This document shows, piece after piece, positions 27,400 through 36,631 of a stretch of 64,000 nucleotides of DNA. The DNA is from Burkholderiales bacterium 67-32 (GTDB lineage: Bacteria; Pseudomonadota; Gammaproteobacteria; Burkholderiales; Burkholderiaceae_B): positions 124,001 through 188,000 of the forward strand of contig MKUP01000032.1 in assembly GCA_001898625.1 (NCBI GenBank), in the 5' to 3' direction. The notes below the pieces were generated by a model. The model worked only from the letters and a program-made list of their open reading frames with translations, did no database searches and was not told where the DNA came from. The first letter of the stretch is position 1; each line of letters begins with the position of its first letter. The translations under genes and the position numbers were made by a program.

Positions 27400-28383
27400 C
27401 TACTCGATCTTGATATTGGCTTTCTGGATCACCTCACCCCAGAGCCGATAGTCGTCCTTGATCATCTTCTCGAACGCAGCAGGCGGTCCGCCGATCTTCT
27501 CGGCTCCCAGCGCCGTCAGTCGCTGTTTGAATTCCGGGGTTTCCATCACCTGGTTGATGGCTTGATTCAGTTTGGCGACGATGTGGTCCGGGGTTCCGGT
27601 GCGTGCCACGATGCCGAACCATGAGTACAACTCGAAGCCCTTGATGCCCTGTTCATCCAGTGTGGGAACGTCGGGAAATTGAGGGGACCGTTTCAACGCG
27701 GTGACGCCCAGGGACCGCAGCCGTCCGGACTTCAGCAGCGGCTGCACCGAGAATTCGATGTCGAAGTGAACCGGCACGTCGCCCGCCACCAGCGCGACGT
27801 TGGCCGGTGCAGAACCCCGATAGGGAATGTGCTGCATCTCCACGCCGGTAACCTGCTTGAACCGCTCCGTGCCCAGGTGCGGCATGGTGCCGGATCCCCC
27901 CGAGCCGTAGTTCATGCGGCCGCCTTCGCGCTTGGCCAGGGCGATCAGGTCCTGGATACCCTGGCCCGGAAAGTCCGGCGCCACGGCCACCTGGTGCGGG
28001 CTGCGGAACACGCCGGCCACGGCGCGGAAGTCGCGCACCGGCTCGAAGCTCATGGAGGGGTAGAGCCATTTGCCGGTGGAGATCACGTTGCTGGCCATCA
28101 GCAGCGTGTAGCCGTCGGCGGGCTGGCCCAGCACGACTTCGCTGCCGATGATGGCGCCGGCGCCGGGTTTGTTCTCGACCACGACGGGTTGTCCCAGCAC
28201 CTTGCCCAGGCCTTCGGCGATGGACCGCGCGGTGGTGTCGGACGGGCCGCCGGCGGGGAAGGGCACGATCAGGCGGATGGGCTTGCCGGGATAGTCTTGC
28301 GCCCAGGCGGGGAAGGCGCCGCCGGCCGTGATGGCGATCAGCACGGCCGCGGCCAGGGTCTTGCGTCGAACGATGTTCTGCAT
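27400..28383 (-). CDS. Bug-family periplasmic solute-binding receptor
   Basis: This 327-residue receptor belongs to the tripartite tricarboxylate transporter receptor (Bug/TctC) family. These bind small carboxylates or related solutes in the periplasm. A signal peptide ends at AGGAFPAWA, and the mature protein starts DYPGKPIRLIVPFPAGGPSD, the family hallmark. ILVEN-type VVVENKPGAGAIIGSE and ADGYTLLMAS follow. ATG 28383 has GGAGACAAGC before it. It is the last gene of the operon that begins at 33576. No TctA or TctB membrane genes are adjacent, as is common for Bug proteins. Confidence 0.93.
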   Translation of the reverse strand: MQNIVRRKTLAAAVLIAITAGGAFPAWAQDYPGKPIRLIVPFPAGGPSDTTARSIAEGLGKVLGQPVVVENKPGAGAIIGSEVVLGQPADGYTLLMASNVISTGKWLYPSMSFEPVRDFRAVAGVFRSPHQVAVAPDFPGQGIQDLIALAKREGGRMNYGSGGSGTMPHLGTERFKQVTGVEMQHIPYRGSAPANVALVAGDVPVHFDIEFSVQPLLKSGRLRSLGVTALKRSPQFPDVPTLDEQGIKGFELYSWFGIVARTGTPDHIVAKLNQAINQVMETPEFKQRLTALGAEKIGGPPAAFEKMIKDDYRLWGEVIQKANIKIE

Positions 28384-28406
28384 GCTTGTCTCCTTTTTCA
28401 ATCTGT

Positions 28407-29786
28407 TCAGGCGGGGCGTGCGTCGACCGCGTTTTCATCCGCGTTGGCCACTGCCTCGTCGGCCGATATCAGGGCGCCCTGGCTGCGCAGCACCTGGCGC
28501 AGCTTGTCGATCGCGGGGTTCTCCAGCGTGCCCTGGCCGCTGGCCGCCAGGGCGGCGTAGGCGCCGGCGGCATGGCCCAGGCACATGGCGGTGCCCATGT
28601 GGCGGGCGCCGCCGTTGGCCTCGCGCGTGGCGGAGATGGCCCGGCCGGTCACGACGATGCCTTCGGTGGATTGGGGCAGCAGGCAGGCCAGGGGGATCTC
28701 GAAAGGGGCGGGCGGCATCCACAGGTCGACGCCGGTACCGCCGGCTTCGTGCAGGTCCATGGGGCCGGCGCCCAGGGCGACGGCGTCGGCAAAGCGTTTG
28801 CCGCCGACGATGTCGTCGGTCGTCAGGGTGTAGCGGCCGACGATGCGGCGTGTCTCGCGTATGCCCACGCGTTCGGCGATGCCGGCGAGCACGGATTGCT
28901 CGAAGCCGGGCACGTGTTCGCGCAGAAAGGGCACGATGGTCTTGATCTGTTGCCGCCCGATCTGTTCGGCCTGGGTTAGCGCCGCGCCGTCCAGCGCGTC
29001 GATGCCGTGGATGCGGCTCATCAGGCAGATGGCGTCGGTGTCGCCGGGCGTGCTGCAGAAGGACAGGCTTTCCCAGGCGAGCTGGCCGCGCCGCAGGCCG
29101 TCCAGGGCGATGGCGCGTTTGCGCTCGCGCGGGGTGGCGCGGAAGGCGCGCACGTCCACGTTCGACATGCGGAACACCAGGGTCAGCGGCTGGCGCTTGT
29201 CGCGCAGTTCGGGTTCTTCGCCAACGCAGGGGACGCCGGCCGCGGCGGCGATGACGGCGTCGCCGGTGGCATCCACCAGCATGCGCGAGCGCAGGGCGCG
29301 GCGGCCGGAGACGTTTTCCAGCAGCAGGCCGGCCACGCGGCCGTCTTCCATCAGCGGCCCGACGACGCGTGTGTGCAGGAGCACGTCCACGCCGGCTTCG
29401 CGCGCCATGTCGTCGGCCACGATCTTGACGACTTCGGGGTTGAAGGGGAAGTTGGTGATGGTGACGGGGTTGGCGCTGGCCTCGGCCAGGGTGTAGCGGC
29501 GAAAGCCGTCGCTGCCGCCGGCGGCTTCGATGCGCTGCGTGAGTTCGAAGCCCAGGCCGCTCACGCAGCGCACGGTGCCGTTGAACAGGCCGATGTACTG
29601 CGCGACCATGCCGGAGGTGGCGGTGCCGCCCAGGCAGCCGGCGCGCTCAATCAGCGCCACGCGCGCGCCGCCACGGGCCGCCGCGACGGCGGCAATCAGG
29701 CCGGAGGCGCCGCCGCCCGCGACGATGACGTCGTAGCGGTCGAGTACGGGCGTGTTCAGGGTTTCGGTAATGACCGAAGCATTCAT
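28407..29786 (-). CDS. FAD-dependent oxidoreductase, copy 1
   Basis: This 459-residue flavoprotein has an N-terminal FAD-binding motif (YDVIVAGGGASGLIAAVAAARGG) and GGTATSGMVAQYIG. It is close to the FAD_oxidored (PF12831) group. It is paralogous to the protein at 32227-33576 along its whole length: both share TETLNTP/QETLNTP at the start, AAGGSDGFxRY, FNPExVK, LSFRMSNVD-type segments and GAGPMD. No signal peptide is seen. Substrate and acceptor are unknown. It is preceded by GGAGACACGAC and lies 18 bases after copy 2. Confidence 0.85.
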   Translation of the reverse strand: MNASVITETLNTPVLDRYDVIVAGGGASGLIAAVAAARGGARVALIERAGCLGGTATSGMVAQYIGLFNGTVRCVSGLGFELTQRIEAAGGSDGFRRYTLAEASANPVTITNFPFNPEVVKIVADDMAREAGVDVLLHTRVVGPLMEDGRVAGLLLENVSGRRALRSRMLVDATGDAVIAAAAGVPCVGEEPELRDKRQPLTLVFRMSNVDVRAFRATPRERKRAIALDGLRRGQLAWESLSFCSTPGDTDAICLMSRIHGIDALDGAALTQAEQIGRQQIKTIVPFLREHVPGFEQSVLAGIAERVGIRETRRIVGRYTLTTDDIVGGKRFADAVALGAGPMDLHEAGGTGVDLWMPPAPFEIPLACLLPQSTEGIVVTGRAISATREANGGARHMGTAMCLGHAAGAYAALAASGQGTLENPAIDKLRQVLRSQGALISADEAVANADENAVDARPA

Positions 29787-29804
29787 GTCGTGTCTCCTTG
29801 CGGA

Positions 29805-31223
29805 TCAGAAGGGCAGCGGCTCGGTCCAGCGCAACTGCTTGGGACTCACGCCTTCGCGGACGGCGCGCGCGGCGGCGTGGCCGGCCACTTCGCCGGTCTG
29901 GCAGCACCAGGGGAAGTTGCGCATGACCATGAAGAGGGTTTCGAAGGTGAAGGACAGCGAGGCGCCGGTCAGCAAGAGGTTGTCCACTTCCTTGGGCAGG
30001 AAGCAGCGGTAGGGCACCTCGAAGCGGTACTTCGTGTACTGGTCCCAGAAGAAGGTCTTGGTCATGGGGTGCGTCACGGCGTCGGGGAAGCGCCGCTGCT
30101 CGCGTGCGTCGTCGATGGAGAATACGTATTCGCCCACGGGATGGCGGCCGTCCCGCACGCCCACGTAGCGGCCGACGTGGGAGATGAAGGCGTCCTGGAA
30201 GCCCGGTACGTATTTGCGCAGGAAGGCGGCCTCGATGTCGATCAGCCGGCGCAGCTCGCGCTTGGCGCGCGAGGCGTGCTCGGTGTCCTCGTCCATGTGC
30301 AGCGCCCACTCGTAGGGCACGTTCTGCCACAGGATGAAGGTGCCCGGGCCCTGGATGGGGCTCATGTCCACCGTCGGGTGGCCGATGTAGTGGTCGCCGT
30401 AGACGCCCTGGTCGGCCAGGCGCGGGCGATACAGTTCGGGCGGGATGTCTCCGGCCGCGCGCGCGGCGTTGATCAGCTTGCTCAGCGCCGGGTCGTTCTC
30501 GCGCTTCTGGTAGGCGGCGGTCTGGGCGAAGTCGATGCCGCTCATGATCCACAGCAAGCCGCCGGGTATTGGGCGCTCCTGGGCATCCCCGGCCACGGTC
30601 TCGGGCTGCCGCCCGCCGCCGCGCACGAAGGGGGCGCCGGCGCGGGCCACCACTTCCGCGGTGCCGCTGCCTTCCACGAAGACGCGGCCCCCGATGGCCT
30701 GGCGGCCTTGCACCGTTTCGATGATGGCATGGGTGATGCGGCGCTGATCGCCCTCGGCCTGCATCTCGACGTCCACGAAGGCGGCGCCGTAGATGGCGTG
30801 CACCCCGGCCTCGTCCAGCATCCGCAACATGATGTTGCCCGCGGCATCCGGGTTGAAGGAGGCGCGCCGGAAGGGCGATCCCGGCTCCAGGTAGTGGTCG
30901 TAGTGGGACAGTGCATTGCCGGCCCAGTCGGGCAGGTCTTGCTCGGTGGCGGTGTAAATGGCGCCGGCCGAGGCGAAGCGCTCCATCAACTCGGTATGGA
31001 TGCCGCCGACGCCGGTATTGGCGGCGCCCTGGAGCCCGGAGGTATGGACCCCGCCCGGCATGTCGAACTTCTCGACCAGGACCACGCTGCAGCCTTCGCG
31101 GCGCGCGCGCAGCGCCGCCGCGAAGCCGCCCGGACCCGCGCCGATGACGACGACGTCGGCTTGCGCCACGATCGGCACGCCCTGGGTGGTGCGGCCCAGG
31201 GGCTGGTTGCTACGGCTTTTCAC
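29805..31223 (-). CDS. FAD-dependent oxidoreductase, copy 2 (divergent)
   Basis: This 472-residue flavoprotein starts at a GTG behind GGAGAACGAGAA. FAD motif ADVVVIGAGPGGFAAALRARREG is at about residues 22-45, followed by DMPGGVHTSGLQGAANTG. It shares fold and the GRxVGVRDGRHPVGEYVFSIDD pattern with copies 1 and 3 but is clearly more distant. It may therefore act on a different intermediate or as a heteromeric partner. It sits between the two Bug/FAD units in the operon. Confidence 0.83.
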   Translation of the reverse strand: MKSRSNQPLGRTTQGVPIVAQADVVVIGAGPGGFAAALRARREGCSVVLVEKFDMPGGVHTSGLQGAANTGVGGIHTELMERFASAGAIYTATEQDLPDWAGNALSHYDHYLEPGSPFRRASFNPDAAGNIMLRMLDEAGVHAIYGAAFVDVEMQAEGDQRRITHAIIETVQGRQAIGGRVFVEGSGTAEVVARAGAPFVRGGGRQPETVAGDAQERPIPGGLLWIMSGIDFAQTAAYQKRENDPALSKLINAARAAGDIPPELYRPRLADQGVYGDHYIGHPTVDMSPIQGPGTFILWQNVPYEWALHMDEDTEHASRAKRELRRLIDIEAAFLRKYVPGFQDAFISHVGRYVGVRDGRHPVGEYVFSIDDAREQRRFPDAVTHPMTKTFFWDQYTKYRFEVPYRCFLPKEVDNLLLTGASLSFTFETLFMVMRNFPWCCQTGEVAGHAAARAVREGVSPKQLRWTEPLPF

Positions 31224-31241
31224 TTCTCGTTCTCCGTTTCA

Positions 31242-32207
31242 CTATTCGGCGGTGATCTTGTTGTCGACGATCACGGGTTTCCAGCGAGCCAGTTCTTCCC
31301 GCATGAAGGCCTTGAACTGCGCGGGCGTACCGGGCGCGGGTTCCATCAATTGCTGGCGCAGCAGCTCCACCACCTGGGGCTGGCGCAGCACCTCGCCGAT
31401 CGACGCGCTGATGCGCGCGGCCAGCGCGGGGGCCATGCCGCCGGGCGCGACGAACCCTATCCAGGCGCTGCCGACGATCTCGGGGTAGAACTCCCGCAGG
31501 GTCGGCACCTCGGGCAGCAGCGCCGCGCGCTCGGCGGTGGAGACGGCAATGGGCACCACCTTGTCGCCGCGCACCTGCGCCATCGTGGCCTGGGCGGGCA
31601 GGCAGCCCATCTGCACCTCGTTGGTCATCACGGCGGTGGTGGCCTGGACCGCGCCGGCATACATCACCGGAACGATCTGCGCGCCGCTCTTGTTGGCCAG
31701 CAGCGTCATGACCAGGTGGCCCAGCGAGCCGTTGCCCACGTACGAGTAGTTGTATTTGCCGGGATTTTTCTTCAGCACGTCGACCAGCTCCGGCACGGTC
31801 TTGACGCCCAGCGTCTTGGACGCGATCAGCAGGCAGGGCTGATGCACGCCCAGCGTCAGCGGCGTGAGGTCCTTGTCGGGGTCGTAGGCCATGCTCTTGT
31901 AGAGCAGGGAGTTGTGCACCAAGGGGCCGGCGATGCTGACGCCGAAGGTGCTGCCGTCAGGGTGCGCGCGGGCGACCAGGGTGGTGCCTATCATGCCGCC
32001 GGCGCCGGGCCGGGAATCGACGATGAAGGGCGTGCCGAATTTCTTCTGCAAACCTTCGGCGACGACGCGCGCCACGGTGTCGGTGGTCGTGCCGGCGCTG
32101 AAGGGGTTGATCACCGTGGTGGCGCGGCTGGGCCAATCCTGGGCGGCCGCCACGGTGGCGGTGGCCAGCAGGGCGAGGCAGGTGGTGGCCTGTCGTGTTC
32201 TTCTCAT
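31242..32207 (-). CDS. Bug-family periplasmic solute-binding receptor
   Basis: The 321-residue protein has a signal peptide ending ATATVAAAQ and the family start DWPSRATTVINPFSAGTTTD, a less typical variant of the usual PFxxGGxxD. FIVDSRPGAGGMIGTTLVA and VARAHPDGSTFGVS follow. It is the second receptor in this operon and is distinct from the one at 27400, which suggests two related solutes. The ATG follows GGAGACATCC. The gap to FAD copy 3 is 19 bases. Confidence 0.92.
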   Translation of the reverse strand: MRRTRQATTCLALLATATVAAAQDWPSRATTVINPFSAGTTTDTVARVVAEGLQKKFGTPFIVDSRPGAGGMIGTTLVARAHPDGSTFGVSIAGPLVHNSLLYKSMAYDPDKDLTPLTLGVHQPCLLIASKTLGVKTVPELVDVLKKNPGKYNYSYVGNGSLGHLVMTLLANKSGAQIVPVMYAGAVQATTAVMTNEVQMGCLPAQATMAQVRGDKVVPIAVSTAERAALLPEVPTLREFYPEIVGSAWIGFVAPGGMAPALAARISASIGEVLRQPQVVELLRQQLMEPAPGTPAQFKAFMREELARWKPVIVDNKITAE

Positions 32208-32226
32208 GGATGTCTCCTGGGGAATT

Positions 32227-33576
32227 TCAGGCGGGCAGGTCCTGGGGCGCGACCTGCTCGCGGTGGAAAAGGGCGTGGGCCTGTGCCAGGCGCTGCTGTA
32301 CTTCCGAGGCGGGAACGGCCGAGGGGCGGCGGCCGCTGGTGGCGGCGATGGCGCCCAGCGTGCCGACCGCTTGCCCCATCGCCATGGAGGTCGCCATGTG
32401 GCGCGCGCCGGCCATGGCCTCGCGGGTCGCGCTCAAGGTGCGCCCGCACACCAGCAGGCCTTCCACGTCCACGGGCAGCAGCGCGCGCAGCGGTATCTCG
32501 AAGGGCCGGGGCGGAGCATACAGGCGGATGCCGGTGCCGCCCGGCTGGTGGCGGTCCATGGGGCCGGCGCCCAGGGCGACGGAATCCTCGAAGCCACGCG
32601 TCTGCATGATGTCCTCTTCGCTCAGCGTGTACCGGCCTTCGATGCGGCGTGTTTCGCGCACGCCCACGCGTTCGGCGACATCGGCCAGGATGGCGTGCTC
32701 GAAGCCGGGAATCTCGCGCTGCAGGAAGCCCACGATGCTGGCGATCTGCCGGCGGCCTTCCTGTTCGGCGCGCGAAGCGTCGCGGGCATCCAGCGCGTCG
32801 ACGTCCTGGATGCGGCTCATCAGGCAGATGGCGTCGGTGCCGCCCGGCGTGCTGACGAAGGACAGGCTTTCCCAGAACAGTTCGCCGCGCCGCAAGCCGT
32901 CCAGCACCCGGGCGCGGCGTTCGTCGGAAGGCATCGTCTTGAAGCGCGCCACGTCCACGTTCGACAGCCGGAAGGACAGCGTGCAGGGCTGGCGCTCGCC
33001 GCCGTCGTCCTTGGACGGCACGCCGGCGCTGGTGCACACGAGCGCGTCGCCGGAGGCGTCGACCACCACCGGCGCGAGCAAGGCCAGGCGGCCCTGGACG
33101 GTCTCGACCGTCACGCCGGTGATGGCGCCGTCCTGCATCAGCGCGCGCGCGAAGCTCGTATGCAGCAGCACCTCCACGCCCGATTCGCCGACCGCGCCGT
33201 CGAGCACCCATTTCACCGTTTCGGGATTGAAGGGCAGCACGCGCAGCGGGAACGGCGTGCCGGCGGCCTCGCCCATCACGTAGCGGTGGAAGCCGTCCGA
33301 GCCGCCGGCGGCCTGCACGCGCTCGGCCAGCTCGAACGGGATGCCGCCGACCACGCGTGTCTCGCCATGGAAAAAGGCGACCCATTGGGCCACGAGATTG
33401 GCGGTGGCGGCGCCGCCCAGGCAGCCGCCGCGCTCGACCAGCAGCGTGCGTGCGCCGGTGCGCGCCGCGGCGATGGCGGCCACGGTGCCGGAGGCGCCGC
33501 CGCCGACGACGATGACGTCATAACGGCCCGCGATGGGCGTGTTCAGGGTTTCCTGGATGGTGTTGGATTGCGGCAT
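32227..33576 (-). CDS. FAD-dependent oxidoreductase, copy 3
   Basis: This is the first gene of the operon: 449 residues, with FAD motif YDVIVVGGGASGTVAAIAAARTG and CLGGAATANLVAQWV. It is highly similar to copy 1 in order and spacing of motifs, for example RIQDVDALD against RIHGIDALD, and GVRETRRIEGRYTLSEEDI against GIRETRRIVGRYTLTTDDI. A tandem duplication of an oxidoreductase plus receptor unit is the simplest history. Its promoter region carries an 18-bp palindrome at 33658. The IclR-family gene just upstream is the likely regulator. Confidence 0.86.
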   Translation of the reverse strand: MPQSNTIQETLNTPIAGRYDVIVVGGGASGTVAAIAAARTGARTLLVERGGCLGGAATANLVAQWVAFFHGETRVVGGIPFELAERVQAAGGSDGFHRYVMGEAAGTPFPLRVLPFNPETVKWVLDGAVGESGVEVLLHTSFARALMQDGAITGVTVETVQGRLALLAPVVVDASGDALVCTSAGVPSKDDGGERQPCTLSFRLSNVDVARFKTMPSDERRARVLDGLRRGELFWESLSFVSTPGGTDAICLMSRIQDVDALDARDASRAEQEGRRQIASIVGFLQREIPGFEHAILADVAERVGVRETRRIEGRYTLSEEDIMQTRGFEDSVALGAGPMDRHQPGGTGIRLYAPPRPFEIPLRALLPVDVEGLLVCGRTLSATREAMAGARHMATSMAMGQAVGTLGAIAATSGRRPSAVPASEVQQRLAQAHALFHREQVAPQDLPA

Positions 33577-33657
33577 GCATGTCTCCTGGACACCCTGCGC
33601 GGGTGTCTCCTGTCATGCCGTGCAGTGTTGCGCTCAGCGCCGCTTGCCGCCAGACCG

Positions 33658-33675
33658 TGTTCTCATATGTGAACA
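33658..33675. promoter_or_regulatory. Operator candidate for the IclR-type regulator
   Basis: TGTTCTCATATGTGAACA is palindromic except for one base pair around a central CATATG. It lies between the end of the IclR gene and the first FAD gene, 82 bases upstream of the latter. Control of the FAD/Bug operon from here is inferred. Confidence 0.6.
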
Positions 33676-33692
33676 CTTTTCGCTTCGGCGTA

Positions 33693-34517
33693 TCACGCCC
33701 TGTCCATGGCCGCGGTGATTTCCGCGGCGGCGCTGCGCAGGGCCAGCTCCAGCTTCAGCTTGCGCGCGTCGTCCAGGCGGCTGGCCGGCAGGGCAAGGCC
33801 CAGGGCCGCCAGCGCGCGCCCGTGCAGGTCCAGGACGGGTACGGCCAGCCCCACGATGCCGACCGTGAATTCGCTGTGGGACCAGCCGACGCCTTCCTCA
33901 CGGATCTGGTGCAGTTGCCGCCGCAGGACCGCGGCCGAGCGTATCGTCCGCTCGGTGCGCGGTTGCAGCCTGACGCGCTGGAGATAGGCTTCGCGTTCGG
34001 CCGGCGGCAGCCACGCCAGCAGCACCTTGCCCGCCGAGCTGGCGTAAAGCGGCTGCATGACGCCCACGTGCACGGAATACAGCACGGCCTTGGGCGACTG
34101 CGAGGACGCGATGCGCTCGGCCATGTCATTGCGCAGCACGCTGAGCCCGCCCGATTCCCCGGTGTCGTGCGTGAGCCGCTGCAGCCACGGCTCGCTGGCG
34201 CGCAGCAGGTCGCGATTGTGCGCGCCGCGCCGCGCGAGCGCATAGGCGCCTTCGCCCAGCTGGAACTGCTGCGTATCCCGCAATTGCTCGATGTAGCCGC
34301 GGCCGACGAGGTTGTGCAGCAGCGCGGTCAGGCTGCTTTTCGGGATGCCGGTGCGCCGCGAGATTTCGGCATGCGTCATGGCGCGTCCCGTGCTGGCCAG
34401 CAGCTCCAGCAGATCGAGGACGCGGTCCGCTGATTTGACGCTGGACCGGACGGGGACGGGTTTGCCGCGCGCGGTCGAGGCCACGCGGCGCGGCTTGGAC
34501 GGGGGGGCGGAGTTCAC
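33693..34517 (-). CDS. IclR-family transcriptional regulator
   Basis: This 274-residue regulator starts at a GTG. After a basic N-terminal tail comes a winged helix (KSADRVLDLLELLASTGRAM, then AEISRRTGIPKSSLTALLHNL, about residues 28-80). The effector domain contains MQPLYASSAGKVLLAWLPPAE and ends VGIVGLAVPVLDLHGRALAALGLALP. Both parts are standard for IclR. It precedes the FAD/Bug operon on the same strand with a 117-base gap holding a palindrome, so it probably controls that operon in response to its substrate. Confidence 0.92.
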   Translation of the reverse strand: MNSAPPSKPRRVASTARGKPVPVRSSVKSADRVLDLLELLASTGRAMTHAEISRRTGIPKSSLTALLHNLVGRGYIEQLRDTQQFQLGEGAYALARRGAHNRDLLRASEPWLQRLTHDTGESGGLSVLRNDMAERIASSQSPKAVLYSVHVGVMQPLYASSAGKVLLAWLPPAEREAYLQRVRLQPRTERTIRSAAVLRRQLHQIREEGVGWSHSEFTVGIVGLAVPVLDLHGRALAALGLALPASRLDDARKLKLELALRSAAAEITAAMDRA

Positions 34518-34554
34518 GTGGGGATTTTAGGGCAGGGGACCGAAGCGCCGCCTG

Positions 34555-36552
34555 TCAATGCGGTGTCGCTTTGCCAGCCGGCACGCCGAGGCTTGCCGAC
34601 GGCCTTCCCGTCAGCGTGTCCAGGAATGCATCGAAGTCCGTTGCGCCGCCCGCGGCCGCCAGCACGTAGTCGGCGGATTGCTGCGCCCCCAGGATGCTCA
34701 GGTGATTGTCGTCCACCATCAAGGGCACGTGGTCGCTGGTCTGGTAGCTGTCCTTGAACAGCATGGAACGGGTCAGGATGTACAGGTTCGGTTTGTCCTT
34801 GGCAAAGTCATCCAGCGCGTGGTGGGCGTCCGCGTTCATCGCGTCGTGAGTGGCGGGCAGCCGGTCCGCGGAAAACTCCAGGCCCAGCAGCAGGCTTCTT
34901 TCATAGGCTGAACGGAGGTTCTTGTCGAAGCGTTTCGGAGCTTCCATGATGACGATTTTCCTGTCCAGGCGGTTCATGGATTCCAGCGTCTCCAGCATCG
35001 AATCCATGAGCCCCCGCTTGTACACCGGCCCCCAGTTCCCGGCCAGGAGGATGTAGTCGTACCGCGCAAAGTTGTCCTTCACGTAGGCCCTGTCGAGCAG
35101 GCACTGTTCGTAGGCCTTGTGCGAGGTCGGGCCGATGAATGCCTTGCCCAGCGTCGGGAAGCACCAGCTCGTGGCGACGACATGCACGTTCAGGTGGAAA
35201 TGCTTGCCGACCTTGTCCCAGAACGGCAGATTGTGGCCGGCGAAGGAGTCGCCGAACAGCAGCGCGGTCTTGGGGGCGCCGGTTTCGCCGACATGGCAGT
35301 CCAGGCCTTGTTCGCCGACTTCCAGTGTCTTGACCGCATCCAGGCTGTAGAAGCACCAGCCGTTGGGGGGCAGCGGCATGGACATCAGCACGGCCTTCTC
35401 CGGACTGATTCTTCCAGCCAGCCGCGCCGGAAAGCCTTCCTGGTTCGCCGTGTAGATGCTCGCGGCGGCCAGGCACAGCACGGGCAGGACGATGGCCACG
35501 AATTGCCGGGCTTGCGGTTGCCGGGCCAGCGATTGCCGGCTGGTGTTTTCGACCAGCTTCCAGGACAGCCATCCGAGCGCCAGGCTCAGGACGATGGCCG
35601 CAGCCGTGGGCACGGCCTGGCCTTGGGTGCCCGTATAGAGCAGCGCCACGCACAGCGGCCAATGCCAGAGGTAGAGCGAATAGGAGGTCTTGCCCAGCCA
35701 CTGTGCGACCGGTGTCGCGCTGAGCGGGGAGTCGTCGTTCCCGGCCAGGATGACCAGCGCCGTCCCCAGGACGGGAACGATGGCCTTCCATCCCGGCCAG
35801 AGATCGGCGCCATCGAACGCGACGATGCTGGACGCGATCAGCAGAAAGCCCAGGATTTCCAGGACCCTGTTACCGGTGCGGACAAGCGTGTTCCTGTCCT
35901 GGTGCAGGTAGACCAGGGCGCCCGCCAGCATTTCCCAGGCACGGGTGGGCAGGAGGTAGAAGGCGGCGCTGGCGGCCCGGGGCGTGAAGGCCACGGACAG
36001 GAGCAGCGATGCGGCGAACCCGGCCAGGATGGCCAGCCCAAGGAATTTCCTGCCGGGGCGGATTTTCCAGACGAGCAGCAGCGCGAGCGGAAGGGCAAGG
36101 CAGAATTGCCACTCCACCGAAAGCGACCAGGTGTGGAGCAGGAGTTTTTCATGGGCCTGGGCGTCGAAGTAGCCGGCTTCGCGCCAGAACTGGACATTCG
36201 ACAGGAACAGCAGCGCGGCGGCGGCATGGGTGGCCAGTTGCGCGTAGTCCAGGGGGCCGAGGATGAACCCGCCCGCGGCGATCAGTGCCGCGCACAGTAC
36301 CGCCAGCGCGGGCAGGATCCGCCGGGCGCGGGCAAGGTAGAAATCCAGGACGTCGAATTTCCAGGACGCGGTCCGGCCCGGTTGCTCCATTTTCCCGACG
36401 ACGATGCCCGTCATCAGGAAGCCGGAAATCACGAAGAAGACGTCGACGCCGACAAAGCCGCCTTCAAAGCCGGGGACGCCGAAGTGATAGAGGACGACGG
36501 CAACGACGGCCCAGGCGCGCAGGCCATTGATGTCTTTTCTGAAACGGTTCAA
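34555..36552 (-). CDS. OafA/YrhL-type acyltransferase with SGNH domain
   Basis: This 665-residue integral membrane protein probably O-acetylates a surface polysaccharide. The N-terminal acyltransferase-3 domain begins FRKDINGLRAWAVVAVVLYH and has GGFVGVDVFFVISGFLMTGI, followed by about ten membrane helices to residue 360. The C-terminal periplasmic SGNH domain has nucleophile S436 in ALLFGDSFAGHN and the D614/H617 pair in VDDNHLSILGAQ. The start is TTG behind AGGGACCGCC. No O-antigen genes are adjacent, so the glycan target is unknown. Confidence 0.93.
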   Translation of the reverse strand: MNRFRKDINGLRAWAVVAVVLYHFGVPGFEGGFVGVDVFFVISGFLMTGIVVGKMEQPGRTASWKFDVLDFYLARARRILPALAVLCAALIAAGGFILGPLDYAQLATHAAAALLFLSNVQFWREAGYFDAQAHEKLLLHTWSLSVEWQFCLALPLALLLVWKIRPGRKFLGLAILAGFAASLLLSVAFTPRAASAAFYLLPTRAWEMLAGALVYLHQDRNTLVRTGNRVLEILGFLLIASSIVAFDGADLWPGWKAIVPVLGTALVILAGNDDSPLSATPVAQWLGKTSYSLYLWHWPLCVALLYTGTQGQAVPTAAAIVLSLALGWLSWKLVENTSRQSLARQPQARQFVAIVLPVLCLAAASIYTANQEGFPARLAGRISPEKAVLMSMPLPPNGWCFYSLDAVKTLEVGEQGLDCHVGETGAPKTALLFGDSFAGHNLPFWDKVGKHFHLNVHVVATSWCFPTLGKAFIGPTSHKAYEQCLLDRAYVKDNFARYDYILLAGNWGPVYKRGLMDSMLETLESMNRLDRKIVIMEAPKRFDKNLRSAYERSLLLGLEFSADRLPATHDAMNADAHHALDDFAKDKPNLYILTRSMLFKDSYQTSDHVPLMVDDNHLSILGAQQSADYVLAAAGGATDFDAFLDTLTGRPSASLGVPAGKATPH

Positions 36553-36553
36553 G

Positions 36554-36620
36554 GCGGTCCCTGGCTGAGCGGATTCGTTTTTCCGCCCGAACTGTACGCG
36601 AAATCGGACTCAGGGACCGC
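36554..36620. repeat. Spaced inverted repeat before the acyltransferase
   Basis: Perfect arms GCGGTCCCTG (36554-36563) and CAGGGACCGC (36611-36620) enclose 47 bases. These contain a second small hairpin, GCGGA/TCCGC. The left arm overlaps the acyltransferase ribosome-binding region, so in the leftward transcript the structure would sequester the start site. Confidence 0.5.
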
Positions 36621-36631
36621 GGGGCCGGACG

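Noticed and set aside
29007-32609. A 1200-codon open frame antisense to the FAD/Bug operon
   Set aside because: Same GC-shadow effect; the opposite strand has clear flavin and Bug motifs and ribosome binding sites.
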